Assembly (NCBI GenBank): GCA_963753245.1
Contig: CAVWBK010000011.1
Span: forward strand, 186,001-250,000
Source: VRUE01 sp963753245
GTDB lineage: Bacteria; Actinomycetota; Thermoleophilia; Solirubrobacterales; 70-9
Reading direction: 5' to 3'
DNA: 64,000 bases
Positions 37,313-45,621 of this stretch are shown here, in pieces; position 1 is the stretch's first letter; each line of letters starts with the position of its first letter. The position numbers and the translations under genes were made by a program. Under the pieces are notes generated by a model that was given only the letters and a program-made list of their open reading frames with translations, had not been told where the DNA came from and did no database searches.

Positions 37313-37966
37313 ATGGCGGGACCGGCGATCATCTACGGCGCGCGGCCCGTACAGGAGGCCGAGCTGGGCCGACGCCGGGTGCTTCGCGTCTGGCGCGCCC
37401 CCGAGACCTCAGGCGCGGAGCTCGAGCGTCTATGCGGTTCCCCCGATCATCAGGGAGTCGTGGCCGAAGTGGAGGCCTACCCGTACGGCGATCCGCGGGC
37501 GATGCTGCGCGGCGAGCCGCTCCTGCTGGCACTCGACCAGGTTCAGGACCCACGCAACCTGGGCGCCACCTGCCGCTCGGCCGAGCTGGCCGGGGTCGCC
37601 GGTGTCGTGATTCCCGAACGCCGCGCGGTCGAGGTCACGGCGGCCGTCTGCAAGGCATCGGCGGGGGCTGTCGAGCACCTGACCCTGGCTCGGGTGCGCA
37701 ACCTCGCCGACTGGCTGGCGCAGGCGAAGGCGGCCGGCTTTTGGATCTGGGGCGCGGACGCCGGGGCGCGGCCAAGACCCTGGGAGGTCGACCTGCGCGG
37801 CCCGACCGTGCTCGTCCTCGGCGGCGAGGGCAAGGGAATCCGTCCGCGAGTGGCGGCGGCCTGTGACGGTCTGCTCGGTCTGCCCAGCAAGGGCAGGGTG
37901 GACTCTCTGAACGTCTCCGCGGCGGCCGCGGCGCTGCTCTTCGAGGCGGTGCGCCAGCGCGGCTGA
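37313..37966 (+). CDS. rlmB: SpoU-family rRNA 2'-O-methyltransferase, RlmB-like
   Basis: 217-residue SPOUT methyltransferase, probably methylating a 23S rRNA guanosine. SPOUT motifs are LLALDQVQDPRNLGATCRSA (motif 1), VLVLGGEGKGIRP (motif 2) and SLNVSAAAAALLFEAVRQ (motif 3), which form the knot that binds S-adenosylmethionine. A short N-terminal substrate-binding part (PAIIYGARPVQEAE) is present. It starts 0 bases after the cysS stop. Confidence 0.93.
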   Translation: MAGPAIIYGARPVQEAELGRRRVLRVWRAPETSGAELERLCGSPDHQGVVAEVEAYPYGDPRAMLRGEPLLLALDQVQDPRNLGATCRSAELAGVAGVVIPERRAVEVTAAVCKASAGAVEHLTLARVRNLADWLAQAKAAGFWIWGADAGARPRPWEVDLRGPTVLVLGGEGKGIRPRVAAACDGLLGLPSKGRVDSLNVSAAAAALLFEAVRQRG

Positions 37967-38011
37967 GGCGCTAGCAACTGCAACGGCGTTTGCACGAATC
38001 TCAGTTGGGGG

Positions 38012-38039
38012 TTGACAGAACACCGCGACTAGGTAAGAC
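38012..38039 (+). promoter_or_regulatory. Candidate promoter of the sigH-like gene
   Basis: TTGACA at 38012-38017 and TAAGAC at 38034-38039 with 16 bases between, 110 bases ahead of the start. The -35 is perfect and the -10 weak. The 182-base region before the gene holds no other clear feature. AAGGAG at 38135-38140 fits the GTG start. Confidence 0.5.
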
Positions 38040-38148
38040 TTCCGCGCCAACAAGGGTGAACCTCAGCTTGAGTCTGAGACAACCCAGTCCATAAAGGCGC
38101 CTCAGGGGAGGTAATTGGCGCCACGACCCTTCGTAAGGAGAAGGATCT

Positions 38149-38859
38149 GTGGCTCTATCTACGCCTACGCAGGAAATGCGACTCCCGTCGGGGCGCCTCA
38201 ACGGCTCCCTGCGCCCGGCCGCAGGTAACCCTCAACCTGAGCTTGATGACCATTATCTGGTCGCCCTCGCGAAGGAGGGGCGGACCGATGCCTACGATGC
38301 GATCGTGCGCCGCTACCGCGGCTTCGTGCGCCTCAAGGCCTCTTCGTACTTCCTGCTCGGCGGCGAGTCCGACGACCTGATCCAGGAAGGACTGCTAGGC
38401 CTCTACAAGGCGATCCGCGATTACCGCACCGATCGCGAGTCGAGCTTTCGCAATTTCGCCGAGCTCTGCATTACCCGCCAGATCATCACCGCGGTCAAGA
38501 CCGCGACCCGCAACAAGCACACGCCGCTAAACCAGTACGTCTCCTTCAGCCAGACGCCGGCTGCGGCCGGCGATTCCGAGACGACCCTCGACGAGATCCT
38601 GCCGGGGCCCACTGTCCATGACCCGGTCAACCAGGTGATCGCCACCGAAGAGCTCGCCAGCCTGGTCTCCTGCCTCTCGGGCAACTCCGGTGTGCTCTCT
38701 GACCTCGAGAGCAGGGTGCTGTCCCTATACCTCGACGGGCACTCCTATGAGGCGACCGCCGAGCGGCTTGAGTGCGACACGAAGACCGTCGACAACGCCC
38801 TGCAGCGGGTCAAGCGCAAGGTCGGCGCCCATCTGGAGTCTCGCGAGGTTCCTCTCTAA
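38149..38859 (+). CDS. sigH: RNA polymerase sigma factor, SigH/Spo0H-like
   Basis: 236-residue sigma-70 family protein. Region 2 reads LVALAKEGRTDAYDAIVRRY, then SDDLIQEGLLGLYKAIRDY and FAELCITRQIITAVKTATR. Region 4 is LSDLESRVLSLYLDGHSYEA with TVDNALQRVKRK. These blocks match Bacillus sigma-H closely, including ITRQIITA-KTATR and DNALQRVKRK. It starts GTG with AAGGAG 8 bases ahead. It follows rlmB as in the Bacillus yac region. Function here unknown; stationary-phase or stress control is a fair guess. An N-terminal 30-residue tail is unlike the family. Confidence 0.9.
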   Translation: MALSTPTQEMRLPSGRLNGSLRPAAGNPQPELDDHYLVALAKEGRTDAYDAIVRRYRGFVRLKASSYFLLGGESDDLIQEGLLGLYKAIRDYRTDRESSFRNFAELCITRQIITAVKTATRNKHTPLNQYVSFSQTPAAAGDSETTLDEILPGPTVHDPVNQVIATEELASLVSCLSGNSGVLSDLESRVLSLYLDGHSYEATAERLECDTKTVDNALQRVKRKVGAHLESREVPL

Positions 38860-38969
38860 CGAAGCCGTCCAATTTGGTTTCGGCGGCCCGATTTCCACCC
38901 GCGTGATGGTCAGAGCTTGGCCTTCCCAGATCGTCCACGTCGTCAGGGTTGGCGGCCCGTCCAAGCTGC

Positions 38970-39995
38970 TCAGGAGGCGTCGCTGGCGGCGGGCAGGTCG
39001 GCGAGCACGTAGTCGAGCAGCTCACGGCCATGGTCAGAGGCGACCGCGACGTCCTGTGGCCTGACGCGAACCCGGTGCAGGGACTGCATGCGCAGCACGT
39101 CGCCGTTGACGTGTCGGTTGGGGAAGATCCCCGCGTAGGAAACGCCGAGCCGCTCGAGGTCGTCGGAGACCAGCGCCGTCGCCGGCGAGTCCAGCGGCAG
39201 GTCGAGGTACACGGCGTCGAGGCAGACCCGATGGAAGAGGTGGTGGCGCTCTGCGGCGATCGCGGCCTCGAGATCTGCGCCGGGCGCGCGAACCGTGATC
39301 AGCGCCAGGTTGTGATCGCCGTCGACCTCAACGTGGAAATCAGTACGCGCCTCGATCTCGGTTGACTTCGGCGGTTCGGAGAGCTCGCCGCGCAACTCGC
39401 AGAGCTCGACCGTGCGGGCGACGACCTCACGGTGGCGCTCCGGCGCGAACACGGGTCGCTGGTGGCCATCGTTCAGCTTTGTGTAGAAGAGCGCAGCGGA
39501 TTGGCGACCGCGCCGCGAGCCGGCCGCGTCGTTGGCAACCGAGGCCGGGATCCAGCCGAGCAGAAACCCGGTCTCGTGGGCGCCCAGCTCGACGTTGGCG
39601 CGCTGGCTGTAAGGGTGGGCCGCGGTCGCCTCGCTGAACATCCCGGCCAGCCCCCGCTCTCGTGCCCAGTCCATCAGGAAGCGCTTCGTGCGGGTGAAGA
39701 TGTGCTGACCGCGCGCCGCCGGCATCGTTACTGCCTGGCCGGAGTGCCCGACTGCGTCATCGGCCGCGGTGAGGCTCATTCCCTCGTGGCAGAGGAGGTC
39801 TCCGCCCGGCGCCTCGGCGATGCAGGAAACGTAGGTCCCGGCTTGCAGGCGGGCTCCCACCTCGGCCGCGTCATAGACCCAGGAAACGTCGTAGCTATCG
39901 CCGTAGGCGCTCCTGATCGCATCGCTCAGAATTGCCCCCTCGTCCGGGCGCAGGAAGCGAAACGCGCAGTCATCTTGGGCGGTGGTCGCGTCCAT
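38970..39995 (-). CDS. GNAT-like acetyltransferase, 341 aa
   Basis: The N-terminal half resembles a GNAT acyltransferase: SAYGDSYDVSWVYDAAEVGA, then MPAARGQHIFTRTKRFLMDW, an acetyl-CoA loop-like segment, followed by SEATAAHPYSQRANVELGA. The C-terminal half has a second alpha/beta segment (VEVDGDHNLALITVRA and SYAGIFPNRHVNGDVLRMQS) that could be a degenerate second GNAT fold. Some relatives modify proteins or small molecules; substrate unknown. The ATG at 39995 is preferred; the upstream codons overlap the tRNA-Thr fragment. It lies just outside the island, on the host side. Confidence 0.68.
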   Translation of the reverse strand: MDATTAQDDCAFRFLRPDEGAILSDAIRSAYGDSYDVSWVYDAAEVGARLQAGTYVSCIAEAPGGDLLCHEGMSLTAADDAVGHSGQAVTMPAARGQHIFTRTKRFLMDWARERGLAGMFSEATAAHPYSQRANVELGAHETGFLLGWIPASVANDAAGSRRGRQSAALFYTKLNDGHQRPVFAPERHREVVARTVELCELRGELSEPPKSTEIEARTDFHVEVDGDHNLALITVRAPGADLEAAIAAERHHLFHRVCLDAVYLDLPLDSPATALVSDDLERLGVSYAGIFPNRHVNGDVLRMQSLHRVRVRPQDVAVASDHGRELLDYVLADLPAASDAS

Positions 39996-40015
39996 GTCCT
40001 CATATTCGGCACTCC

Positions 40016-40055
40016 GCCCGCTTAGCTCAAGGCAGAGCACCTGATATGTAATCAG
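40016..40055 (+). repeat. tRNA-Thr 5' fragment, putative attL
   Basis: About 40 bases match the 5' part of the intact tRNA-Thr at 45358, from the acceptor stem through the D-arm to the 3' side of the anticodon stem. There are two substitutions and a 2-base deletion in the D-loop. Identity stops abruptly after ATCAG, and no T-arm follows. It is therefore a dead tRNA piece that marks one end of an insertion. Confidence 0.8.
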
Positions 40056-40211
40056 CGCCGGGGATCGGCCCAGTTAGCCCAATCCAGAGCAGATCAACTA
40101 CTTTGAGAGAGAGTGGGGTGGAGTTTGACAGGGATCGATCGGGCACGATTCTGCTCGGTGGGAGCCGGTCAATTGGAACGGCGAGCGCCCTAAGTCGCCA
40201 ACGCTCGGCGG

Positions 40212-40496
40212 CTAGGGGGTACGGTGACCGAGGACCTCGTATTGACGCCAGTTCTGCGGCGCGGGAAGCCCAGCCTCAATTGCCTGTGGCCGGACAGCAG
40301 CGGCAACCGTCTCCATCCCCTCCACGTTCTCCCACTGGTTGACGATCAGAAGGCCGAAGTCGGCCTTAACGATCGTGTTGGAAATGCGGCCATTTTCAGC
40401 TGCGATCGGTTCGGCGATGGCGGCGATTTTCTCGCTCTCTGTCGCAAAAAGCTCGTCAGGGTCTCCGTGAATCTCGAACATCGTGAGAATTGCCAT
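40212..40496 (-). CDS. Small hypothetical protein, 94 aa
   Basis: Reads as a compact alpha/beta protein (MAILTMFEIHGDPDELFATE, then SNTIVKADFGLLIVNQWENV). The pattern is reminiscent of small dimeric alpha/beta-barrel (monooxygenase-like) proteins. No signal peptide. Only low-level family resemblance, so function is left open. It is the first island gene from the left. Confidence 0.55.
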   Translation of the reverse strand: MAILTMFEIHGDPDELFATESEKIAAIAEPIAAENGRISNTIVKADFGLLIVNQWENVEGMETVAAAVRPQAIEAGLPAPQNWRQYEVLGHRTP

Positions 40497-40926
40497 CGGT
40501 TCTCCAATCGCATCGGGGGCTGGGCGTTCGACGTTAGCGCCTCGTGGGTCGCTGCGGGGTCAGGGGGCGCCAAGCGCGTTCGAAGCTCAAGCAGCTGCGG
40601 CCAGCTCCAGCGCCAAGAACAACGAGCCTGTCGAACTTGTCAAGTCCGGCGACCGTGTCGGCAATCAGCGCTGAAGCCGACTGCCGCAGGGCCGCCCAAG
40701 CCTTCGATGCGCCTAAGTTCGGCCACGACCTCGTGATCGTTGACCGTGAAGCTCGGCGTCGTGATGCCGTCGCCCACATCGGCGCCAGATCGAGCCGCGA
40801 GTCTCCCGTGGCGGACTCGCTGCGGGTCGCAAACGTCGTCACCGCTACGAGGTGTGGTGGGTGCCCCGCACCGAGATTCGCTCCTAGGAATCAGTGCGGG
40901 GGGCGAACAAAGCTTGCCGAGCCGTG
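40497..40926. other. Non-coding or decayed stretch in the island
   Basis: About 430 bases. The frames look like shadows or decayed code on both strands; a minus-strand segment near 40700-40830 reads GITTPSFTVNDHEVVAELRR in one frame without a full gene. I do not assign a gene. The following 130 bases hold the pseudogene described separately. Confidence 0.4.
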
Positions 40927-41057
40927 TTTGCCGACTTTCACCACACCTTCAGGGTGGAGGATGCACTCGTGGTCTTATAGAAAGTGGCGGGTGCAAAACC
41001 GATGCCCAATTCTGTGAAGTTCGTGCTCCCGCTTTCGAACGACGGCTGGCCCGGTTC
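40927..41057 (-). pseudogene. Decayed partial copy of the 43877-44491 secreted-protein gene
   Basis: On the same strand, this stretch matches 44091-44220 of the intact gene over much of its length. Shared blocks include GCCGACTTTCAC, ATGC-CTCGTGGTC, GAGGCGGGT-CAA (one base different), and GAAGTTCG followed by ACGGTGGCTGGCCC-like ends. Small insertions and substitutions break the frame. No start or C-terminal part is present. It is a gene relic, which suggests duplication inside the island followed by decay. Confidence 0.7.
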
Positions 41058-41066
41058 GCATCCGGG

Positions 41067-41381
41067 TCAACCGCATTTGAGGTGGATCGCCTGGAAGTGA
41101 TACCTCGATTCCAAGCGTTTTTGTTCAGCCAGTTGGCGCTTCAGCTTTCGCTCGCACCTCGCGTGCCCGTTGGCAGAAGGCGGCTGGGGTTCGCCCGTGA
41201 CGAGATCTTCAGCGATTCGCTTCTTGACTCGAAATTCCGCCCTTTCCGCGGGCGACATCTTCGAGAGCGCCTCCCTGAGTTCTGCCTTGGAGTGGACCGT
41301 CGCGGGACCGTGCGATGAGCCGCCGCAGCCTGTCAACAGCAAAGCTGAAACCACGCACACCAGGGTTCGCCTCGGGTTCAA
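41067..41381 (-). CDS. Small lipoprotein, 104 aa
   Basis: A lipoprotein signal is clear: MNPRRTLVCVVSALLLTGCG, with lipobox LLTGC at residues 15-19. The rest is soluble, charged and partly helical (SKAELREALSKMSPAERAEF), with two cysteines in its C-terminal half. Its ATG overlaps the stop of the upstream lipoprotein gene (4-base overlap), so the two form an operon. No family recognised. Confidence 0.7.
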   Translation of the reverse strand: MNPRRTLVCVVSALLLTGCGGSSHGPATVHSKAELREALSKMSPAERAEFRVKKRIAEDLVTGEPQPPSANGHARCERKLKRQLAEQKRLESRYHFQAIHLKCG

Positions 41382-41686
41382 GGCATTGGCTTCGCGCAGT
41401 CCACGGAAACCTCATCAACTGGGGCGCTCGCTCGGATCGCCTGTTCGAGTCGGTGGATCTGCTTAGGGGTGCAGGGCATCTTGCCCTTGTGCGTGAGCCT
41501 GAGGAGAAGCTTCTTCGCCTGGGGCGGCAGATGTGACATTTGGATATCGCGAGAAATGCGGACATGCATCGCATCGCGGGCTCCGGGAGGCTCGCGGGTG
41601 GTTGTTGTCGTGCCGCTGTCCGAGCTTCCGCAGCCGCCGGCCATCAGAAGAATCCCCAGCACACCGAGTGTCGCCAGCGCTCTCAT
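41378..41686 (-). CDS. Small lipoprotein, 102 aa
   Basis: Starts MRALATLGVLGILLMAGGCG, with lipobox MAGGC and a Ser/Thr-rich linker (SSDSGTTTTT) after it. The C-terminal part is basic and helical (LPPQAKKLLLRLTHKGKM) with two cysteines. An upstream ATG at 41785 would add 33 residues without a signal peptide and is rejected. It is the first gene of a two-lipoprotein operon. Both share size, helical C-termini and paired cysteines, so they may be diverged paralogues. Confidence 0.7.
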   Translation of the reverse strand: MRALATLGVLGILLMAGGCGSSDSGTTTTTREPPGARDAMHVRISRDIQMSHLPPQAKKLLLRLTHKGKMPCTPKQIHRLEQAIRASAPVDEVSVDCAKPMP

Positions 41687-41859
41687 CCAGGCGGAAAGCC
41701 TAAATGGCCGCCCTCGCCAAGCTCGCCTATGAGAAGGAGCAGACTCAAAAGCAGCAGGCAGCGGGTGTTCACATAGCTCTCCCACAATTCAGCCACTAAC
41801 ACTCCCTTTGGGCGATCTCAAACAGATCGGACTTCGCCGTCCGTGGGCCACGCGCTTCG

Positions 41860-42483
41860 TTACGGGGTGGTCCCGCGGAAGCTGACGATCACGTCTCCGC
41901 CACCGATGTTCGTTCCCGCTTGGAAGAACTTGGTCGCCAGCAGGGTTCCAGGGGGAATTGCCACCGCATCGCTCGTGTCTGAGCAGCCGGTGGCCGGCGT
42001 CGTGTAAGTGCACGAGAGGGCGGTATCGACGCCGTTCACGCGGAGGGTGAATTCCCGAGTACCCCCTGCCATGGCACCCGACTCGACGTATCTCGCGAAC
42101 AGATCGCGGGCCACGATCGGCACCGGCGGTGAGGCCTCGGTGACCGCCTGTTCTTCCGTGTTGGTTGCCGGACCGATGCCGCTTACCGGACCAAAGAGAG
42201 TTTGCACCAGTGCTTCATTGTGGAAGCGGGAGGCAAAGACGCTGGCCGCCGGGGAGCCAGGCGGACCAGAAGCGCCCTTCGGCCCCGTCGAACCCGCCAG
42301 TGCCGCCCGCGTTCCCTTTGCGATTTTCGCCGTTGTCACGGCCCCTTTCTTGAGCTGCTTGGTCCCGACGCTGTTCTTGGCGAGTTGGGTGGCAGCGAAG
42401 GCCGAGGCACCTCCCAGGGCGATGAAGAAGGCCAGAGTCGCCATCACGTTCGCGTAGGTCAGCCTGTCTCTCATCTGTCTCAT
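41860..42483 (-). CDS. Exported protein with thermoleophilic-type N-terminus, collagen-like patch
   Basis: 207 residues. The N-terminal block RLTYANVMATLAFFIALGG is a signal anchor, followed by AKNSVGTKQLKKGAVTTAKI. This block is shared with the gene at 43877. A short collagen-like stretch GSTGPKGASGPPGSP follows, then a beta-rich domain to the C-terminus with two cysteines (SCTYTTPATGCSD). Probably cell-surface. The ATG at 42483 has GAGGGG 8 bases upstream; a GTG at 42492 and an ATG at 42474 are alternatives. Function unknown. Confidence 0.75.
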   Translation of the reverse strand: MRQMRDRLTYANVMATLAFFIALGGASAFAATQLAKNSVGTKQLKKGAVTTAKIAKGTRAALAGSTGPKGASGPPGSPAASVFASRFHNEALVQTLFGPVSGIGPATNTEEQAVTEASPPVPIVARDLFARYVESGAMAGGTREFTLRVNGVDTALSCTYTTPATGCSDTSDAVAIPPGTLLATKFFQAGTNIGGGDVIVSFRGTTP

Positions 42484-42692
42484 CCTCGCCACCCCTCAGG
42501 TCGTGAAGCAGTTGTTGACATCGACGATAGAGACCTTCAGCCCTAACGCGGCAAGTCCTGTGATCCAGCGAAGAGGCGACCCCCAGAGAAGGCCGGGCCG
42601 CCGCCCCGCTGGGAAGTGAATAGGCTCAATTCTGCGAGGCGGGGCGCGGATCGATGCGGTTTCAACGACCCAACCAGCGAAAGGTAAATGCC

Positions 42693-42968
42693 ATGATTCT
42701 CGTAACGACGTACAAACTCAAGCCGTTCCTCAGCAAAGGGGAAACCAAAGAGCTTATGGACGTTTTCGCCAAGCAGGGCCCAGGACCCGGCGTTACGGCG
42801 CACTACGTGGCCGCCGACGGCAGCCACGGTTTGGTGATCTCCGAGACCGATGATGTTGAGGGCGGGTATCGGAACATTCTGAATTTCACGCAGTGGATCG
42901 AGTACGACACCACGGTGATGCTGACGATCGAGCAGGCCGTGCCGCACATCGCGGACGCGATTGCCTGA
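42693..42968 (+). CDS. Small alpha/beta protein, 91 aa
   Basis: Compact protein starting MILVTTYKLKPFLSKGETKE, with SHGLVISETDDVEGGYRNIL in the middle and VMLTIEQAVPHIADAIA at the end. The alternation of two strand-helix-strand units suggests a ferredoxin-like or dimeric-barrel fold. GCGAAAGG lies 8 bases before the ATG at 42693, which sets the start against a nearby ATG in another frame. It is divergent from the exported protein gene at 42483. Function unknown. Confidence 0.7.
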   Translation: MILVTTYKLKPFLSKGETKELMDVFAKQGPGPGVTAHYVAADGSHGLVISETDDVEGGYRNILNFTQWIEYDTTVMLTIEQAVPHIADAIA

Positions 42969-43137
42969 CCTAGGCCCTTCGACGCCCTGGTGCGGGTAGT
43001 TGGCCCACCGGGGCGGCAAAGGTGACAGGCCAGCGGGCTTCTATCGATGCAACAGCGATAGGTCCGTGGAAGGATCTATCTCGAAGGGACAGGGGCTTAG
43101 AACGGCTAGAACGGCTTGGGGATAGAGTGGGAGCAGA

Positions 43138-43749
43138 ATGAACTTCCGAGTGGCTGTTGGAGTAATTGTGGGAGCGGTGGCGATCCTGGTGTCTGTCAAT
43201 GCAGTCTCGGCATCCGCGGCTGCTGGCCACTACTCTACGTTCGTCGGCTGCAACGATCTCTCGGAAAACCCAACCCCGTCTCACGTATGCCAGGTCGCTG
43301 ACTTCCCGGGTGCCTACTTCGAGTCAGAAGAAGAAGTGAAATACGAAGTTTGCGTGGAATTCCCGAACGCCGAATACCTGTGCAGCTCTCCTGAAGTGGC
43401 TGAAGCAGAGGTCTTGTACGTGAACTCGATCGAGTCCCATCAGGCCGGCGAATATTTTGTCGCCTGGTATCTCGCGGAAACGGAAACCCTGCTTGGTTCC
43501 TTTGTGCTTGAAATGAAGGAACCTCCACCTGTCGAAAAGCCCCCGCCGACGCCACCGGCACCCGTCGTCACGCCAGCACCCGTCGTCACGCCGCCCGCCG
43601 TGGTCGGCCCGAGTCTCGCTTGTAAAGCGGCCCGGAGGAACGTGCAGAAATCCACATCTCAGCTACTGCGGGCCGATGGCGCAAGGCAAATAGCCAACGC
43701 GCACGTCAGGCTGAGGAAGGCGAAGGCGGCGGTAGTTCGAGATTGCTAG
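43138..43749 (+). CDS. Secreted hypothetical protein, 203 aa
   Basis: Signal peptide at 1-29 (VAVGVIVGAVAILVSVNAVS then ASAAAG cleavage region). The mature part has four cysteines (VGCNDLSENPTPSHVCQV, YEVCVEFPNAEYLCSS) that could form disulphides. A Pro-rich linker PPPTPPAPVVTPAPVVTPP leads to a basic helical C-terminus with a final Cys. A 9-base direct repeat TAGAACGGC is just upstream. Codon usage is lower in GC than the backbone, as expected of an island gene. No family recognised. Confidence 0.7.
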   Translation: MNFRVAVGVIVGAVAILVSVNAVSASAAAGHYSTFVGCNDLSENPTPSHVCQVADFPGAYFESEEEVKYEVCVEFPNAEYLCSSPEVAEAEVLYVNSIESHQAGEYFVAWYLAETETLLGSFVLEMKEPPPVEKPPPTPPAPVVTPAPVVTPPAVVGPSLACKAARRNVQKSTSQLLRADGARQIANAHVRLRKAKAAVVRDC

Positions 43750-43876
43750 CTCTGGCGCGTTAAACGTCGGGGATCGGATGCCGACTCGGCGTCCATTCCT
43801 CGATCTCTGCGCTGTGAAATGCCTGGCAATGCCGATGACCGGCACGCGGCGGCCCGAAGACCGCCGCGTGACTCGA

Positions 43877-44491
43877 TCAGCCCTGGGCCAGGAAGCTGAT
43901 CCCGCTGAGTAGTGCCACTTTTTCTTTCGCGCCAACGACGTTGCCGCTGAACGGTTCCCCTCCGAAGTTCGCGTTGGTGCCCGCGATAAGCGTCGCCGCG
44001 GAGGGGGTGCCGCCGATCACGACGGTGCCAGGGGCGGGCCTGAATCCGACCGGCAGGGTGAAAACGGCCACATCGCCCGCCGAGCCGTTTTTGCCGACTT
44101 TCACGGCACCTTCTAGGTGGACGATGCCCTCGTGGTCCTTGTAGAACGAGGCGGGTCCAAGGTTGAAGCCTGGTTCGGAGAAGTTCGACCCTCCGTTTTC
44201 ATACGGTGGCTGGCCCTGGGCGCCGATGACGTGGGGCGATTCAACGGGGGGCAGGGAGTTCGCGATTGCCGCCGAGGGAACGGTGCCCACAGAAGAGAGT
44301 TTGATCTTCGTCCCCGTCACAGCTTCCTTCTTCAGCTTCGCGCTTGTAACCGCGTTGTTCTTGATCTGCTTGGTGCCGACGCTGTTCTTCTTCAGATGGG
44401 TGGCGGCGTAGGCGCTGCCGCCGAGGGCGATGAACAGGGCCAGCATGGAGGTCACGTTCGCGAACGTCAACCTGGGGCGCAGCTTCTTCAT
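43877..44491 (-). CDS. Exported protein of the same N-terminal family, 204 aa
   Basis: Begins MKKLRPRLTFANVTSMLALF, then a signal anchor and KKNSVGTKQIKNNAVTSAKL, the block it shares with the 41860 gene. The C-terminal half is a beta-rich domain (FYKDHEGIVHLEGAVKVGKN, TLPVGFRPAPGTVVIGG) resembling trimeric phage- or spore-type surface modules. AGGAGG lies 5 bases before the ATG at 44491; a longer open frame lacks this. A broken copy of the middle part is at 40927-41057. Confidence 0.78.
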   Translation of the reverse strand: MKKLRPRLTFANVTSMLALFIALGGSAYAATHLKKNSVGTKQIKNNAVTSAKLKKEAVTGTKIKLSSVGTVPSAAIANSLPPVESPHVIGAQGQPPYENGGSNFSEPGFNLGPASFYKDHEGIVHLEGAVKVGKNGSAGDVAVFTLPVGFRPAPGTVVIGGTPSAATLIAGTNANFGGEPFSGNVVGAKEKVALLSGISFLAQG

Positions 44492-44584
44492 GGAGTCCTC
44501 CTGGGACGATTGGTTGGCAGGTCTGGGACGGGACGACTCTCTCAGATCAGAGTCGGTCCATCCCACGAAAGTCCACGCATGAAC

Positions 44585-45367
44585 CGCCGTTGACTACGGT
44601 CACCTGGCGACGAACCCCGCCGCATCGAAAGGTGGCCGGCGTCGGGTCAAGGCAGCACTGCCGCTCCGCACCTGGGTCGAGCCAGAGCAACTTCTCACCC
44701 TGCTCGAATCTGCCCCGAAGGGTCACCGCCCGCTGGCGACGTTGGCGGGAGCGGGTCTGCGAGTGGGGGAGGCTTGTGCTTTGAATTGGCGCGACCTCGA
44801 TCTAGATGCCGGCACGCTCACGGTGCGGGCTTCTAAGACGCCTGCGGGGCGCGAGGTCGATCTACCCAGCGGTCTTGTGACCGACCTATGGAACGTCAAA
44901 CAGCCACCAGCCCACAGACCGACCCCGACGACGCGGTTTTCATCGGGACCCAGCGAACGCGGCAGACGCCGGCCAACGTCTCCCGTCCCGTCGTCTCAAG
45001 TCCGCGATCAAGCTCGCCAACGTCAAGCTGGAGGAGCAGGGCATCACCCCGATCAGCGAGCGGGTATCGCCGCACTCTGCGACGGACCTATGCCTCACTG
45101 CGCTACGCCTGTGGAGACGATCCGATCTACGTTGCAGAGCAGGGTGGCTGGCAAGACCCAGCGTTCCCAATGCGGATCTACGCCAAGGGCGTCAGGCGCC
45201 GGGAGAAGCTGTCAGGCAACCGTCGAGAAGCCTTTGACGCGGCCCTTGATTGGGCACCCTTGGGCACTAAGGCCGAATCTGTACCCTCCAAGCCGTCCAA
45301 GGCAAGCCCCGGCACAACGCAGGAAACGGCTCCACAGAGCCGAAAGCCTGCTAGTCCGCCCGCCTAG
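44585..45367 (+). pseudogene. int: Tyrosine recombinase (integrase) remnant
   Basis: The C-terminal catalytic part of a phage-type integrase survives in pieces. Frame 1 reads VDYGHLATNPAAS through PLRTWVEPEQLLTLLE and LAGAGLRVGEACALNWRDLD, with the catalytic Arg in GLRVGE. A shift near 44890 leads to TDPDDAVFIGTQRTRQTPAN. Another near 44985 gives RLKSAIKLANVKLEEQGITP. A third near 45070 gives LRRTYASLRYACGDD, then AEQGGWQDP and the Tyr nucleophile in MRIYAKGVRRRE. The N-terminal arm-binding part is absent. The last frame stops inside the tRNA gene (TAG at 45365). Confidence 0.85.
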
Positions 45368-45430
45368 CTCAATTGGCAGAGCACCTGATTTGTAATCAGG
45401 AGGTTTCCGGTTCGATTCCGGAGGCGGGCT
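45358..45430 (+). tRNA. tRNA-Thr(UGU)
   Basis: 73 bases fold as a standard cloverleaf. Acceptor stem GCCCGCC/GGCGGGC, D-arm GCTC-AATTGGCA-GAGC, anticodon stem CCTGA/TCAGG with loop TTTGTAA (anticodon TGT), T-arm TCCGG/CCGGA with loop TTCGATT. Discriminator base is T and CCA is not encoded. The first 10 bases overlap the end of the integrase pseudogene. It is the intact copy at the right end of the island. Confidence 0.95.
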
Positions 45431-45570
45431 TGGCCTCAAATGGCTCTGCGTCTGAGGTCTGGGATTCACAGTTGTCCTCGGAGGAGGCGGGGCACATTCG
45501 GGGCATAATTTGACTCAGCTTGTGATCCTGCGACTATCACTGAGGTCGTCGCTTGGAAGAGGGCCAAAGA

Positions 45571-45599
45571 AAAAGGGCCTCCGCTGGGGAGGCCCTTTT
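45571..45599. terminator. Bidirectional intrinsic terminator
   Basis: AAAAGGGCCTCC (45571-45582) and GGAGGCCCTTTT (45588-45599) form a perfect 12-bp stem with A-tract and T-tract, so it can stop transcription both ways. It lies 22 bases after the stop of the AT-hook gene and could also end the tRNA transcript. Confidence 0.9.
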
Positions 45600-45621
45600 G
45601 CACAGCGAGAATTGCCGAAGA

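Larger units (their letters stand above)
40016..45430 (+). mobile_element. Remnant integrative island at tRNA-Thr(UGU)
   Basis: Bounded by the tRNA-Thr fragment at 40016 and the intact tRNA-Thr at 45358, with an integrase pseudogene against the latter. The interior is visibly lower in GC than the flanks and holds short, mostly secreted or lipoprotein genes, long non-coding gaps and a decayed gene duplicate. No transfer, replication or capsid gene is visible, so it is probably a decayed small integrative element. The limits are inferred from the repeat; the model needs comparison with a genome that has an empty site. Confidence 0.65.

Noticed and set aside
40534..40842. Minus-strand open frame of about 100 codons in the island
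   Set aside because: Composition is not protein-like across the whole frame, and a more natural stretch is in another frame without a start. Listed only as a possible relic.
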